A stretch of 42,468 bases of DNA from Acidimicrobiales bacterium (GTDB lineage: Bacteria; Actinomycetota; Acidimicrobiia; Acidimicrobiales; Iamiaceae): NCBI GenBank assembly GCA_030447445.1, contig JAUJOW010000010.1:59909-102376 (forward strand). Reading direction: 5' to 3'. Position 1 is the stretch's first letter. Every line of letters begins with the position of its first letter. This document shows, in pieces, positions 26,495 to 35,089 of this stretch. The notes under the pieces were generated by a model. The model worked only from the letters and a program-made list of their open reading frames with translations, ran no database searches and was not told the DNA's origin. The translations under genes and the position numbers were made by a program.

Positions 26495-28851
26495 TGAGGG
26501 TCCTGCTCTCCTGGTTGCGCGAGCTCGCGCCCGTGCCCACCGACGCCGACGCCGTGGCCGAAGCCCTCGACGACCTCGGCACCCCGGTCGAGGAGATGAC
26601 CCGCCTGGGCGAGGGGCTCGAAGGCATCGTCGTAGCCGAGGTGCTCGCGCTGCGACCTCACCCCCGAGCCGACCGCATCCAGCTCGTGGACGTCGCCGTG
26701 GGCGCCGGGGATCCGCTCCAGATCTGCTGTGGCGCGTTCAACATGGCCGTCGGCGACCGGGTGCCCCTCGCCACCCTCGGCACCACCATGCCCGGCGGGA
26801 TGCGCATCGAGCGCCGCAAGCTGCGGGGCGAGTGGTCGAACGGCATGTTGTGCTCGCCGGCCGAGCTGGGCCTGGGCGACGAGCAGGGCGGGATCCTGGT
26901 GCTCGCCCCGGACGTTCCCGTCGGCGCACCCCTGCGTGACGCCCTCGGGCTCCAGGCCGACGTGCTGTACGACCTCGAGGTGAACCCCAACCGTCCCGAC
27001 GCCATGAGCGTGGCCGGCGCGGCTCGGGACCTCGCCGCCCGGTTCGGGGTGCCGTTCATGCTGCCGGCGCCGGAGGTGACCCCAAGCGGTGACCCAGCGA
27101 GCGGGGCCGTCACCGTCGAGATCGCCGATCCGGACCTGTGCGGGCGGTTCACCGCTCGGGTCCTGAGGTCGGTGTCGGTGGAGGCGTCGTCGCCACCGTG
27201 GATGCAGCGCCGGCTCACCGCGCTCGGCATGCGCCCCATCAACGCACTCGTCGACATCTCCAACTACGTGATGCTCGAGCTCGGCCAGCCGAACCACCCG
27301 TATGACCTCGCGCTGGTGGGTGGCGGCGGCTTCCGGGTCCGTCGGGCGACGCCCGGTGAGGCGCTGGTCACCCTCGACGGCCTCGAGCGCACCTTGGGTG
27401 TCGACGACCTCCTCATCTGCGATGGCCACGACGTCCCCATCGGCATCGCCGGGGTCATGGGGGGAGCAGCGTGTGAGATCTCCGAGGCCACCTCCGATGT
27501 CGTGGTGGAGATGGCGTGGTTCCAGCCCACCGCAGTGAGCCGCACGTCGCGCCGCCTGGGACTGCGCACCGAAGCGTCGGCCCGGTTCGAGAAGGGCTGC
27601 GACCCCGAGGTGATCGACCTCGCCGCCGACCGGTTCTGCGCGCTCGCCGCCGAGATCTGCGGCGCCACCGTCGCCCCCGGATCGGTCGACGAACGGGGGC
27701 AGCTCCCCGAGCGGCCGCCCATCCGGGTCCGCACCGCCCGCGTCAACCGCCTCCTCGGCACCGACCTCACCCCGGCCAGAATACGGGGGCTCCTCGAACC
27801 GATCGGCTTCGCCATCACCCCCGTGGACGGCGACCAGGACGTGGTGGTGCCGCCGTGGCGCCACGACTCCACCGCCGAGATCGACGTGGTCGAGGAGGTG
27901 GCCCGTCACCACGGGTACCGCAACATCCCCACCCGGGAGCTCACCGAGCCCCGCATCGGCGGGCTCACCCCCCGCCAGCACGACCGCCGAGCCGTGCGTC
28001 GCCTCCTCACCGGCCTCGGCCTGGCCGAGTGCCTCCCCCCGCCCTTCCTCGCCCCCGGCCAGCTCGAGCGCTGCCACCTGCCCCCCGGCGGCATCGAGCT
28101 GGTCAACCCCATGGTGGCCGAGGAGTCGGTGCTGCGCCCCTCGCTGCTCCCCGGCCTCGTCCAGGCCGCCGCCGGGAACCTCGCCCGCCGCATCGAGGAC
28201 GTGGCCCTGTTCGAGATCGGCCACGTGTTCTTGCCTCCGCCCCCCGGGCAGGCGCTGCCCGACGAGCGAGAGCACCTCGCCGTGGTGCTCGCCCGGCGGG
28301 AGGCGCCGGCCGCCGTCGAGGTGTGGCAGGTGCTGGCCGACCGGCTCGCGCTGCCCGAGCCGGCCGTGGTCAACGCCGAGGTGGCGGGATTGCACCCCAC
28401 GCGATCGGCTCGCACGACGGTCGACGGGAGGGAGGTCGGCGTAGTGGGAGAGGTGGCGCCGACCGTCCTGGCCACCAACGGCATCGACGAGCGGCTGGCC
28501 TGGCTCGAGGTGGATCTCGGCGCCCTGCTCGACGGTCCTCGCCGTCCCCGGACCTACCGCCCTGTCAGCCGCTTCCCGGCGAGCGACGTCGACCTCGCCT
28601 TCGAGGTGCCCGACGCCATCTCGGCCATCGCAATCGAGCGCACCATCGCTGCCGCCAGCGACCTCGTGTGGTCGGTGCGGCTCTTCGACGTCTACCGGGG
28701 GCCACCGGTGACCGGCGGATGCCGTTCCCTGGCCTACGCCGTCCGCCTCCAGGCCCCGGACCGCACCCTGACCGACGCCGACGTCGGCGAGGTCCGCAGC
28801 GTCGCCATCGCTGCCGTCGAGTCGGCGTACGGGGCGACCCTGCGGGGCTAA
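26494..28851 (+). CDS. pheT: Phenylalanyl-tRNA synthetase beta subunit
   Basis: The 785-residue editing and tRNA-binding partner of PheS. Domains in order: EMAP-like tRNA-binding fold at about 40-150 (IVVAEVLALRPHPRADRIQL, GMLCSPAELGLG), the B3/B4 editing region (about 200-400), B5 (RTARVNRLLGTDLTP), the inactive synthetase-like core (VEEVARHHGYRNIP, LVNPMVAEESVLRPSLLPGL) and the C-terminal ferredoxin-like anticodon-binding domain (RPVSRFPASDVDLAFEVPD). Its TAA stop overlaps tail-to-tail with the stop of the minus-strand gene starting at 28848. Confidence 0.96.
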   Translation: MRVLLSWLRELAPVPTDADAVAEALDDLGTPVEEMTRLGEGLEGIVVAEVLALRPHPRADRIQLVDVAVGAGDPLQICCGAFNMAVGDRVPLATLGTTMPGGMRIERRKLRGEWSNGMLCSPAELGLGDEQGGILVLAPDVPVGAPLRDALGLQADVLYDLEVNPNRPDAMSVAGAARDLAARFGVPFMLPAPEVTPSGDPASGAVTVEIADPDLCGRFTARVLRSVSVEASSPPWMQRRLTALGMRPINALVDISNYVMLELGQPNHPYDLALVGGGGFRVRRATPGEALVTLDGLERTLGVDDLLICDGHDVPIGIAGVMGGAACEISEATSDVVVEMAWFQPTAVSRTSRRLGLRTEASARFEKGCDPEVIDLAADRFCALAAEICGATVAPGSVDERGQLPERPPIRVRTARVNRLLGTDLTPARIRGLLEPIGFAITPVDGDQDVVVPPWRHDSTAEIDVVEEVARHHGYRNIPTRELTEPRIGGLTPRQHDRRAVRRLLTGLGLAECLPPPFLAPGQLERCHLPPGGIELVNPMVAEESVLRPSLLPGLVQAAAGNLARRIEDVALFEIGHVFLPPPPGQALPDEREHLAVVLARREAPAAVEVWQVLADRLALPEPAVVNAEVAGLHPTRSARTTVDGREVGVVGEVAPTVLATNGIDERLAWLEVDLGALLDGPRRPRTYRPVSRFPASDVDLAFEVPDAISAIAIERTIAAASDLVWSVRLFDVYRGPPVTGGCRSLAYAVRLQAPDRTLTDADVGEVRSVAIAAVESAYGATLRG

Positions 28852-29732
28852 CGGAGGGCTAGCGGGTCCGGCGTGTCCGACGGGTCGAGCCGGCCGTAGG
28901 CCATCAACCAGCGGAGGGCCAGCAGCGTGGCCTGGCCTCGCCACTCGAGTGTGGCGGCGGCGCTCGGCGGTTCCCAGGTGATGGGCCAGCCACCGTCGGC
29001 CTGCTGGTCGCCGGCGAGGCGATCGAGGGACCGCTCGATCAGGTCGTCGCTGAACAGGCTGCGCCAGCGATCGCCTGGATCCGCCGCGAAGTGGAACGGG
29101 GTGAGCCCGTAGCCAGGGTCGTCGGGTTCGTGGCGGAACCACGTCGCCGTCTGCACCGCCATCCCTGCCTCCTCCGCCAGGTCACCGGTGTCGGGAAGGT
29201 GCTCGAGCAGGGTCAAGACGCATCGGAGGGTGTGGGCATCGGAGGGCATCTCACTGGACCGCAGCTCGTCGAGGCACCACCCGGTGGCGTCATCGAGCCA
29301 CGGGTGCGAGGCGCCGAAGCGGTGGATGAGGCCACAGATCCCTGCTGTGGGGTTGAGCGATGGCTTCGGTCCGAAGTCGTCGGTCCAGTGGGCGGCGTGG
29401 GGCTGGTCCAGCGCCGAAGGCACGATGGCGGGCACGGCGGGCTGACCGATGCCGGCGAGGTGGTCGCACAGCGCGTCGAGGACCTCGGCAGGAGCCACAC
29501 CGACGTCGTCGTAGGCCCGCAGCGCCTGCTCGGCGAAGATGGGCTGGCTGGTCGAAGCCCGGAGGTCGGGTTCGAGGGCGTGACCGAAGCCGCCGTCGGG
29601 GTTGGCGAAGGCGGCCACGGCGGTCAGCACGCCACTCGCCGGGGCGCCGTCGAACACCGTCTCCGCCAGCCGCCGTTCGAGGAGGCGCCCCTCACTGACG
29701 ATGTATGCCCGTCCGTGGTCGTAGGAGCTCAT
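28848..29732 (-). CDS. Alpha/alpha-toroid (prenyltransferase/squalene-cyclase-like) repeat protein
   Basis: A 294-residue soluble protein. Two toroid-type repeat motifs are visible: NPDGGFGHALEPDLRASTSQ near 48-67 and QQADGGWPITWEPPSAA near 246-262, with helical segments between them. Such repeats occur in terpene cyclases and protein prenyltransferases, but no cyclase DxDD motif or QW set is seen, so the activity is unknown. The ATG at 29732 lies 6 bases after a TATGGT box. It follows the AraC-type gene on the same strand by 44 bases, suggesting a functional pair. Its 3' end overlaps the pheT stop by 4 bases. Confidence 0.72.
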   Translation of the reverse strand: MSSYDHGRAYIVSEGRLLERRLAETVFDGAPASGVLTAVAAFANPDGGFGHALEPDLRASTSQPIFAEQALRAYDDVGVAPAEVLDALCDHLAGIGQPAVPAIVPSALDQPHAAHWTDDFGPKPSLNPTAGICGLIHRFGASHPWLDDATGWCLDELRSSEMPSDAHTLRCVLTLLEHLPDTGDLAEEAGMAVQTATWFRHEPDDPGYGLTPFHFAADPGDRWRSLFSDDLIERSLDRLAGDQQADGGWPITWEPPSAAATLEWRGQATLLALRWLMAYGRLDPSDTPDPLALR

Positions 29733-29738
29733 GGCCTC

Positions 29739-29744
29739 ACCATA
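29739..29744 (-). promoter_or_regulatory. -10 box of leaderless promoter for the toroid-repeat gene
   Basis: TATGGT on the minus strand, 6 bases before the ATG at 29732, within the gap after the AraC-type gene. Confidence 0.5.
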
Positions 29745-29776
29745 GGAAGGCCGTCTTGAACGAAACGGACCTCGGT

Positions 29777-30490
29777 TCAGGCGACGAGCGTGGCCGGGGT
29801 CATGCCCGTCAGGGTACGGGCCTCCCGGCCGAGGTGGGCCTGGTCGGCGTAGCCGGCGCCGGCGGCGAGCGCCGCCAGCCCTGCGTTGGGCGTTGCCTCG
29901 GCCAGATTGAGGAACGACTGGAGGCGCAGGATGCGCCGGAGCACGGCCGGCGGATAGCCGACGGCGGCGATGAACCGTCGCCGGAGCTGGCGCTCTCCGA
30001 GGCCGAGGGTGGCGGAGAGGGCGCCCGGCGACGTGCCGGCGGCGATCAGCTCCACTGCTTCGGCGACGAGCAGATCCGGCTCGACCTCCCGACGACGAGC
30101 AACCAGGGCCTTGACGAGGACCGCGGCGGCGGCGCCGGGAGTGGGAGCCTCGCCCACGCGTTCCTGCAGTGACGGCGCCTCGGGCCACAGCTCGGCCAGG
30201 GCCACCCGGGAGTCGGTGATTGCCGAGGCGGGTGCTCCGAGGAAGCCGGCGGCCTGGCCGGGAGCGAAGCGCACACCGACCACCGCTGTGCCTTCCGGCA
30301 GCGACACCCTGACCGGTCCGGTGTCGGGCCCCGCCACCTGCAGCGCGGTACCGGTCCAGACGATGTCCATGCAGCCGTCGGGCAGGATCCACGCGTGGCG
30401 GGGGCGGGTCGACCAGCCGACCGGGCTCGTCCACACGCACTGGACCGTTGCCGCCAACGCCTCCGGTGGGAGCCACTCCTGGTACCGCAC
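29777..30490 (-). CDS. AraC-family transcriptional regulator
   Basis: A 237-residue regulator. The N-terminal 120 residues resemble the DUF6597 sensor region of AraC-like proteins (RYQEWLPPEALAATVQCVWT, WILPDGCMDIVW, VGVRFAPGQAAGFLG). The C-terminal 100 residues hold two helix-turn-helix motifs: LSATLGLGERQLRRRFIAAV and LAALAAGAGYADQAHLGREA followed by TGMTPATL. Its ligand is unknown. It is divergent from argC; the shared 62-base gap holds the ARG-box-like palindrome. The GTG start has CAGACT 6 bases upstream, a weak leaderless -10 candidate. The likely target is the downstream toroid gene or itself. Confidence 0.88.
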   Translation of the reverse strand: MRYQEWLPPEALAATVQCVWTSPVGWSTRPRHAWILPDGCMDIVWTGTALQVAGPDTGPVRVSLPEGTAVVGVRFAPGQAAGFLGAPASAITDSRVALAELWPEAPSLQERVGEAPTPGAAAAVLVKALVARRREVEPDLLVAEAVELIAAGTSPGALSATLGLGERQLRRRFIAAVGYPPAVLRRILRLQSFLNLAEATPNAGLAALAAGAGYADQAHLGREARTLTGMTPATLVA

Positions 30491-30515
30491 ACCTCCAGTC
30501 TGCCCCGCCGGTGGC

Positions 30516-30533
30516 TTGCATAGCGATGCATAG
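30516..30533. promoter_or_regulatory. ARG-box-like operator at argC
   Basis: TGCAT-AGCG-ATGCA, embedded in TTGCATAGCGATGCATAG, resembles ArgR operators (TGMAT-N4-ATKCA type). It covers the argC -35 position TTGCAT, so ArgR bound here would block the promoter. argR is in the operon it would control. Confidence 0.6.
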
Positions 30534-30540
30534 ACCCGTA

Positions 30541-30546
30541 TAGAGT
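30541..30546 (+). promoter_or_regulatory. -10 box of leaderless promoter for argC
   Basis: TAGAGT, then 6 bases, then GTG 30553. A -35-like TTGCAT lies at 30516-30521 with a 19-base spacer and falls inside the ARG box. Confidence 0.6.
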
Positions 30547-30552
30547 GGCTCG

Positions 30553-31572
30553 GTGGCCAAGGTCGGGATCGTCGGGGCGTCGGGGTACACGGGGGCGGAG
30601 CTGCTGCGACTGTGCGCGCAGCACCCGGACCTCCAGGTCGGGGTGGCGACCGGTGACAGCCAGGCCGGCACGGCCGTCGCCGACCTGTACCCGAGCCTGG
30701 CCGCCCACTACGCCGGCCTGGTCATCGACCGGTTCGAGTTCGCCGCCGTGGACGGGCTCGACCTCGTCTTTCTCGCGCTGCCCCACGGGGCCAGCCAGGC
30801 CATCGTGCCCTATCTGGAGGGACGGGTCGGCCTCGTCGTCGACCTGGCCGCCGACTTCCGGCTGCGGGACCCCGGCCTGTACCCACAGTGGTACGGCGCC
30901 GCCCACACCTGCCCCGAGTGGCTCGACCGGTTCGCCTACGGGCTGCCCGAGCTGTTCCGCCCCGAGCTCGTCGGCGCCACCCACGTCGCCGCTCCCGGCT
31001 GCTACGTCACCACCGCGGCGCTGGCGCTGACCCCCCTGGTGCGAGCCGGTGTGATCGAGCCCGCCGGCGTCGTGGTCGACGCCGCCAGCGGAGTCTCGGG
31101 AGCGGGCCGGCCATCGAAGCCGTCGACCACCTTCTGCGCCGCTGACGAGGACCTCAGCGCCTACGGGCTGCTCACCCACCGCCACACGCCCGAGATGGAG
31201 CAGGCCGTCGGCGCCCAGATCATCTTCACCCCCCACCTCGCCCCGATGAACCGGGGGATCCTCGCCACCGCCTACGCCCGGCCGGCCGAGCCCGAGACCA
31301 CCACGGCGACGGCCACCGCCGTGCTGCGCGAGGCCTACGCCGACGAGCCCTTCGTGGTCGTGCGGGAAGGGCCCGTCTCGACCAAGCCGACCCTCGGCTC
31401 GAACACCGCGCACGTCAGCGTGGCCGTCGACGACCGCACCGGCTGGGTGGTGGCCCTCGGAGCCCTCGACAACCTGGTGAAGGGAGCGGCCGGCCAGGCC
31501 GTCCAGTGCGCCAACCTGCTGCTGGGCTTGCCCGAGACCACCGGCCTGCCCACCGTCGGCCTCTACCCGTGA
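30553..31572 (+). CDS. argC: N-acetyl-gamma-glutamyl-phosphate reductase
   Basis: Third step of arginine synthesis: NADPH-dependent reduction of acetylglutamyl phosphate to the semialdehyde. The 339 residues have the NADP loop VGIVGASGYTGAELLRL at the N-terminus and the catalytic Cys150 in AAPGCYVTTAAL. HLAPMNRGILATAYARP and FVVVREGPVSTKPTLGSNTA are typical C-terminal parts. It heads argC-argJ-argB-argD-argF-argR-argG-argH and starts at a leaderless GTG. A palindromic repeat separates it from argJ. Confidence 0.96.
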   Translation: MAKVGIVGASGYTGAELLRLCAQHPDLQVGVATGDSQAGTAVADLYPSLAAHYAGLVIDRFEFAAVDGLDLVFLALPHGASQAIVPYLEGRVGLVVDLAADFRLRDPGLYPQWYGAAHTCPEWLDRFAYGLPELFRPELVGATHVAAPGCYVTTAALALTPLVRAGVIEPAGVVVDAASGVSGAGRPSKPSTTFCAADEDLSAYGLLTHRHTPEMEQAVGAQIIFTPHLAPMNRGILATAYARPAEPETTTATATAVLREAYADEPFVVVREGPVSTKPTLGSNTAHVSVAVDDRTGWVVALGALDNLVKGAAGQAVQCANLLLGLPETTGLPTVGLYP

Positions 31573-31581
31573 CCACCACCA

Positions 31582-31636
31582 CCGGTTCTGGGGCAGATCG
31601 CGGGCTCCCTGTAGCCCGGGTCCTGCCCCAGAACGG
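31582..31636. repeat. Dispersed palindromic element, copy 2
   Basis: GTTCTGGGGCAG (31585-31596) pairs perfectly with CTGCCCCAGAAC (31623-31634). An inner CGGGCT/AGCCCG stem closes on the loop CCCTGT. It is homologous to the copy at the end of ribH and lies in the 79-base argC-argJ gap. It may stabilise or attenuate the arg mRNA. Confidence 0.75.
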
Positions 31637-31651
31637 GGGGGTGGCGGCGCC

Positions 31652-32836
31652 GTGAGCGTGACCGCCCCCAGCGGGTTCGTGGCCGCCGGCATCCACTGTG
31701 GGATCAAGCCGTCGGGCCAGCCGGACCTGGCGCTCGTGGCCACAGCCGACGGCGCACCGGTGCCCGCCGCCGCCGTCTTCACGTCGAACCGGATGACCGC
31801 TGCCCCCGTCCTCGCCTCGCGCGCCCACCTCGTGGCCACCGGCGGTCGGGCGGCCGCGGTGGTGCTCAACAGCGGCAACGCCAACGCCGGCACGGGCCAA
31901 CCCGGCCGCCAGGCGGCGGAGGCGACGTGTGCCGCCGTGGCCGCCGAGCTGGGCTGTGCCGCCACCGAGGTGCTCGTGTGCTCGACCGGCCTCATCGGCA
32001 TCCCGATGCCGCTCGACCCGCTCCTGGGCGGCGTGCCCGCCCTCGTCGCGTCCCGATCCGATGGCGTGGAGGGGGCCAACGCCGCCGCTGAGGCTCTCCG
32101 CACCACCGACACCCACCGCAAGGAGGCGGTGGCCCGGCGGGGCAGCGTCGTGGTCGGCGGGATGGCAAAGGGGGCGGCCATGCTCGCCCCCGACATGGCG
32201 ACCATGCTCGCCGTCCTGACCACCGACGCCGCCGTCGACCCGGCCGCGCTCCAGGCCGTGCTCACGGCGGGGGTGGCCGAGAGCTTCAACGCGCTCGTTG
32301 TCGACGGCTGCACCTCCACCAACGACACCGTGATCCTCCTGGCCAGCGGCGCCGCCAGCCCGGCCCCGGCCGGGAGTGCCGACGGCGAGGACCTGGCCGA
32401 CGCCGTGGCCGACGTCTGTGCCGATCTCGCCGCCCAGATGGCCGGCGATGCCGAGGGCGCCACCAAGGTCGTCCGCCTCACGGTGACCGGCGCCGCCAGC
32501 GACGAGGACGCCCGCACCGGTGCCCGGGGAGTCGCCACGAGCCAGCTCACCAAGTGCTCCTGGTACGGCTGTGACCCGTACTGGGGACGAGTGGCGAGCG
32601 ACCTCGGGTCGGCTGGCATCGGGTTCGACCCCGACCACCTCAGCGTGACCTACGGCTCCCACACCGTGGCCGCCGGCGGCGTCACCGTCGCCCACGACGT
32701 CGAGGGCCTCGCCGCCACCATGGCCCAGCGCCACCTCGCCATCACCGCCGACCTCGGCCTCGGATCCGGACGGGCCACGGTGCTCACCAACGACCTCACC
32801 CACGCCTACGTCGACGAGAACATGGGGACATCGTGA
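31652..32836 (+). CDS. argJ: Bifunctional ornithine acetyltransferase/N-acetylglutamate synthase
   Basis: Recycles the acetyl group from acetylornithine to glutamate. The 394-residue precursor cuts itself into alpha and beta chains before the threonine in KGAAMLAPDMATMLAVLTTD (Thr184). Other marks are GIKPSGQPDLALV, VLNSGNANAGTG, ALVVDGCTSTNDTVILLASG and the C-terminal AYVDENMGTS. The usual NMATM reads DMATM here. The GTG at 31652 fits the N-terminus. The stop overlaps argB as GTGA. Confidence 0.95.
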   Translation: MSVTAPSGFVAAGIHCGIKPSGQPDLALVATADGAPVPAAAVFTSNRMTAAPVLASRAHLVATGGRAAAVVLNSGNANAGTGQPGRQAAEATCAAVAAELGCAATEVLVCSTGLIGIPMPLDPLLGGVPALVASRSDGVEGANAAAEALRTTDTHRKEAVARRGSVVVGGMAKGAAMLAPDMATMLAVLTTDAAVDPAALQAVLTAGVAESFNALVVDGCTSTNDTVILLASGAASPAPAGSADGEDLADAVADVCADLAAQMAGDAEGATKVVRLTVTGAASDEDARTGARGVATSQLTKCSWYGCDPYWGRVASDLGSAGIGFDPDHLSVTYGSHTVAAGGVTVAHDVEGLAATMAQRHLAITADLGLGSGRATVLTNDLTHAYVDENMGTS

Positions 32837-33762
32837 GCGAACGGGCACCAATGAACCAGCCGCCGGCGAGCGAAGGCGGCGATCGGCGGAAGGACGCCGC
32901 CGAGCGGGTGGAGGTCCTGCTCGAGGCGCTGCCCTACATCCGCCGGTTCCGTGACGCCGTCGTGGTCGTGAAGTACGGCGGGCACGCCATGGCCCGGCCC
33001 GACCTCGCCCTGCGGTTCGCCGAGGACGTGGTGCTGATGCACTCGGTGGGCATCCGGCCGGTGGTCGTGCACGGTGGCGGGCCCCAGATCGGCGCGCTGC
33101 TCGCCCGCCTGGGCATCCCGTCGGAGTTCCGCGACGGGTTGCGGGTCACCGACGCCGACACCCTCGACATCGCCCGCATGGTCCTCGTCGGCAAGGTCAA
33201 CCGCGACATCGTGGCCGCCGTCAACACCCACGCCCCCCTCGCCGTCGGTGTGTCCGGTGAGGATGCCGGCCTCATCGGCGCCCGCCAGCGGCGGGCCGAC
33301 CTGGGCTTCGTGGGCGACGTGGCCGAGGTGAACCCCCGCATCATCGAGCGCCTGCTCGACGAGGAGCTCATCCCCATCGTCTCCACCATCGGCAGCGACG
33401 CCAAGGAGGGACAGGCCTACAACATCAACGCCGACACGGTGGCCGGGGCCATCGCCATCGAGCTGTGCGCCGAGAAGATCGTCTACCTCACCGATGTCGC
33501 CGGTCTCTTGACCGATCCCGCCGATCCGGCCTCGCTGGTGAGCGAGGTCACCGTGCCCCAGCTGCAGCTCCTGGTGGCCGACGGGGTGGTGGGCGAGGGC
33601 ATGATCCCCAAGGTCGAGTCGTGCATCCGGGCCGTGGAGGGCGGCGTCGGATCCGCCCACCTGCTCGACGGGCGCATCCCCCACGTGCTGCTGCTCGAGA
33701 TCTTCACGGCCGCCGGGGTCGGCACGATGATCGCCCGCAACGCCGCTGGGTTCGCCCGATGA
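32833..33762 (+). CDS. argB: Acetylglutamate kinase
   Basis: Phosphorylates N-acetylglutamate, normally the arginine-inhibited step. The 309 residues show VVVKYGGHAM near 44-53, VVVHGGGPQIGALL, FRDGLRVTDADTLDIARMVL and YNINADTVAGAIAIEL with KIVYLTDVAGLL. The N-terminal helix before the kinase core, needed for arginine-sensitive hexamers, is present (AERVEVLLEALPYIRRF), so feedback inhibition is likely. GTG start overlaps the argJ stop. Confidence 0.96.
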   Translation: MSERAPMNQPPASEGGDRRKDAAERVEVLLEALPYIRRFRDAVVVVKYGGHAMARPDLALRFAEDVVLMHSVGIRPVVVHGGGPQIGALLARLGIPSEFRDGLRVTDADTLDIARMVLVGKVNRDIVAAVNTHAPLAVGVSGEDAGLIGARQRRADLGFVGDVAEVNPRIIERLLDEELIPIVSTIGSDAKEGQAYNINADTVAGAIAIELCAEKIVYLTDVAGLLTDPADPASLVSEVTVPQLQLLVADGVVGEGMIPKVESCIRAVEGGVGSAHLLDGRIPHVLLLEIFTAAGVGTMIARNAAGFAR

Positions 33763-33803
33763 GCGAGCCGGAGGCGAGCGAATCAGAAGGTACGGCTTTG
33801 GTT

Positions 33804-33818
33804 CGCCCCGGAGGGGCG
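33804..33818. repeat. Hairpin in the argB-argD gap
   Basis: CGCCCC-GGA-GGGGCG lies in the 88-base gap after argB. It is nested between GATGAGC (33758-33764) and GCTCATC (33822-33828), which can also pair. The function is unknown; it may be a REP-like element or a processing site. Confidence 0.4.
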
Positions 33819-33850
33819 AGGCTCATCGGCGCGGACCGAAGGGAGCACCG

Positions 33851-35089
33851 ATGAGCGCTCCCCTGGAGGCCAGCACCGCCGTCCACGCGGCGGCCATGGG
33901 CGCACCGGTGGAGGCGCTGGAGCGGTGCCCGCTCATGCCGACCTACCCACCGCCGTCCCTCATGCTCGTGCAGGGCGAGGGGTCCTGGGTCTGGGACCGC
34001 GACGGCACCCGCTACCTCGACTTCCTCTCCGGGTTGGCCGTGACCAGCCTCGGCCACGCCCATCCGGCGGTGGCCGACGCCCTGGCCACCCAGGCGAGAA
34101 CCCTCGTGCACGCCTCCAACCTGTTCGGCACCGAACCCGGTTGGGAGGTGGCCGCCACCCTCGACCGGCTCCTCGGCGGGGGCGGCCAGGTCTTCTTCGC
34201 CAACTCGGGGGCGGAGGCCAACGAGTGCGCCCTCAAGTTGGCTCGTCGGTTCGGCGGCCACGGTCGCCACGTGGTGGTGAGCACCTACGGCTCGTTCCAC
34301 GGCCGGACCCTGGCCACCCTGCACGCCACCGGCCAGCCGGCCAAGCACGAGGCGTACCAGCCGCTCCCCGAGGGCTTCCGCCACGTCGCCTGGGACGACG
34401 TGGATGCCCTGGAGGCAGCCATGGACCCCACCGTGGCCGCCGTCCTGCTCGAGGCGGTACAGGGCGAGGGCGGCGTGCACCCCGCCACCCCCGAGTACTT
34501 CGCCGCCGCCCGCCGGCTCTGCGACGAGCGGGGGGCGCTGCTGATGGTCGACGAGGTGCAGACCGGCCTCGGCCGCACCGGGCGCTGGTTCGGACACCAG
34601 CACCTCGACGTCGTGCCCGACGTGGTCACCATGGCCAAGGCGCTCGGCAACGGCGTTCCCATCGGCGCCTGCTGGGCCCGAGCCGACGTGGCCGCCGCCT
34701 TCGATCCCGGCGACCACGCCACCACCTTCGGCGGCCAACCCCTCGCCACCGCCGCCGCTCGGGCCGTGCTGGCGGCGATGGAGGAAGGCGACGTGCCTGG
34801 ACGGGCCGCCGCCGCCGGGCGCCGCCTGGCCGAAGGCCTGCGCGACCTCCCGGAGGTGACCAGCGTGCGCGGGCTCGGCCTCCTCCTGGCCGCTGAGCTC
34901 GACGGCATCGACGCCCGGACGGTGGCTGCCGACGCACTGGCCGCCGGGCTCATAGTCAACGCCGTCACTCCCACGGCGCTGCGCCTGGCCCCCTCCCTCC
35001 TCGTGACCGACGGCGAGATCGACCACGGGCTCGGCCTGCTGCGAGGGGCGCTCACCGGGGGCGGCTCGAGGCCCGAGGCGCGGCGGTGA
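33851..35089 (+). CDS. argD: Acetylornithine aminotransferase
   Basis: PLP-dependent transfer of an amino group to acetylglutamate semialdehyde. The 412 residues have the class-III fold: NSGAEANECALKLAR for cofactor phosphate, STYGSFHGRTLATL, LLMVDEVQTGLGRTGRWFG with the cofactor Asp, and the Schiff-base Lys263 in MAKALGNGVPIGA. HATTFGGQPLATAAA follows. GGGAG lies upstream of the ATG, which fits since the 88-base gap breaks coupling to argB. It overlaps argF by 4 bases. Confidence 0.95.
   Translation: MSAPLEASTAVHAAAMGAPVEALERCPLMPTYPPPSLMLVQGEGSWVWDRDGTRYLDFLSGLAVTSLGHAHPAVADALATQARTLVHASNLFGTEPGWEVAATLDRLLGGGGQVFFANSGAEANECALKLARRFGGHGRHVVVSTYGSFHGRTLATLHATGQPAKHEAYQPLPEGFRHVAWDDVDALEAAMDPTVAAVLLEAVQGEGGVHPATPEYFAAARRLCDERGALLMVDEVQTGLGRTGRWFGHQHLDVVPDVVTMAKALGNGVPIGACWARADVAAAFDPGDHATTFGGQPLATAAARAVLAAMEEGDVPGRAAAAGRRLAEGLRDLPEVTSVRGLGLLLAAELDGIDARTVAADALAAGLIVNAVTPTALRLAPSLLVTDGEIDHGLGLLRGALTGGGSRPEARR

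Noticed and set aside
26065..29142. Very long minus-strand open frame opposite pheS-pheT
   Set aside because: High-GC shadow of real genes; no recognisable domain, biased glycine/histidine/arginine composition.
30046..32619. Long minus-strand open frame opposite argC-argJ
   Set aside because: Shadow frame; argC and argJ have complete family motifs on the plus strand.
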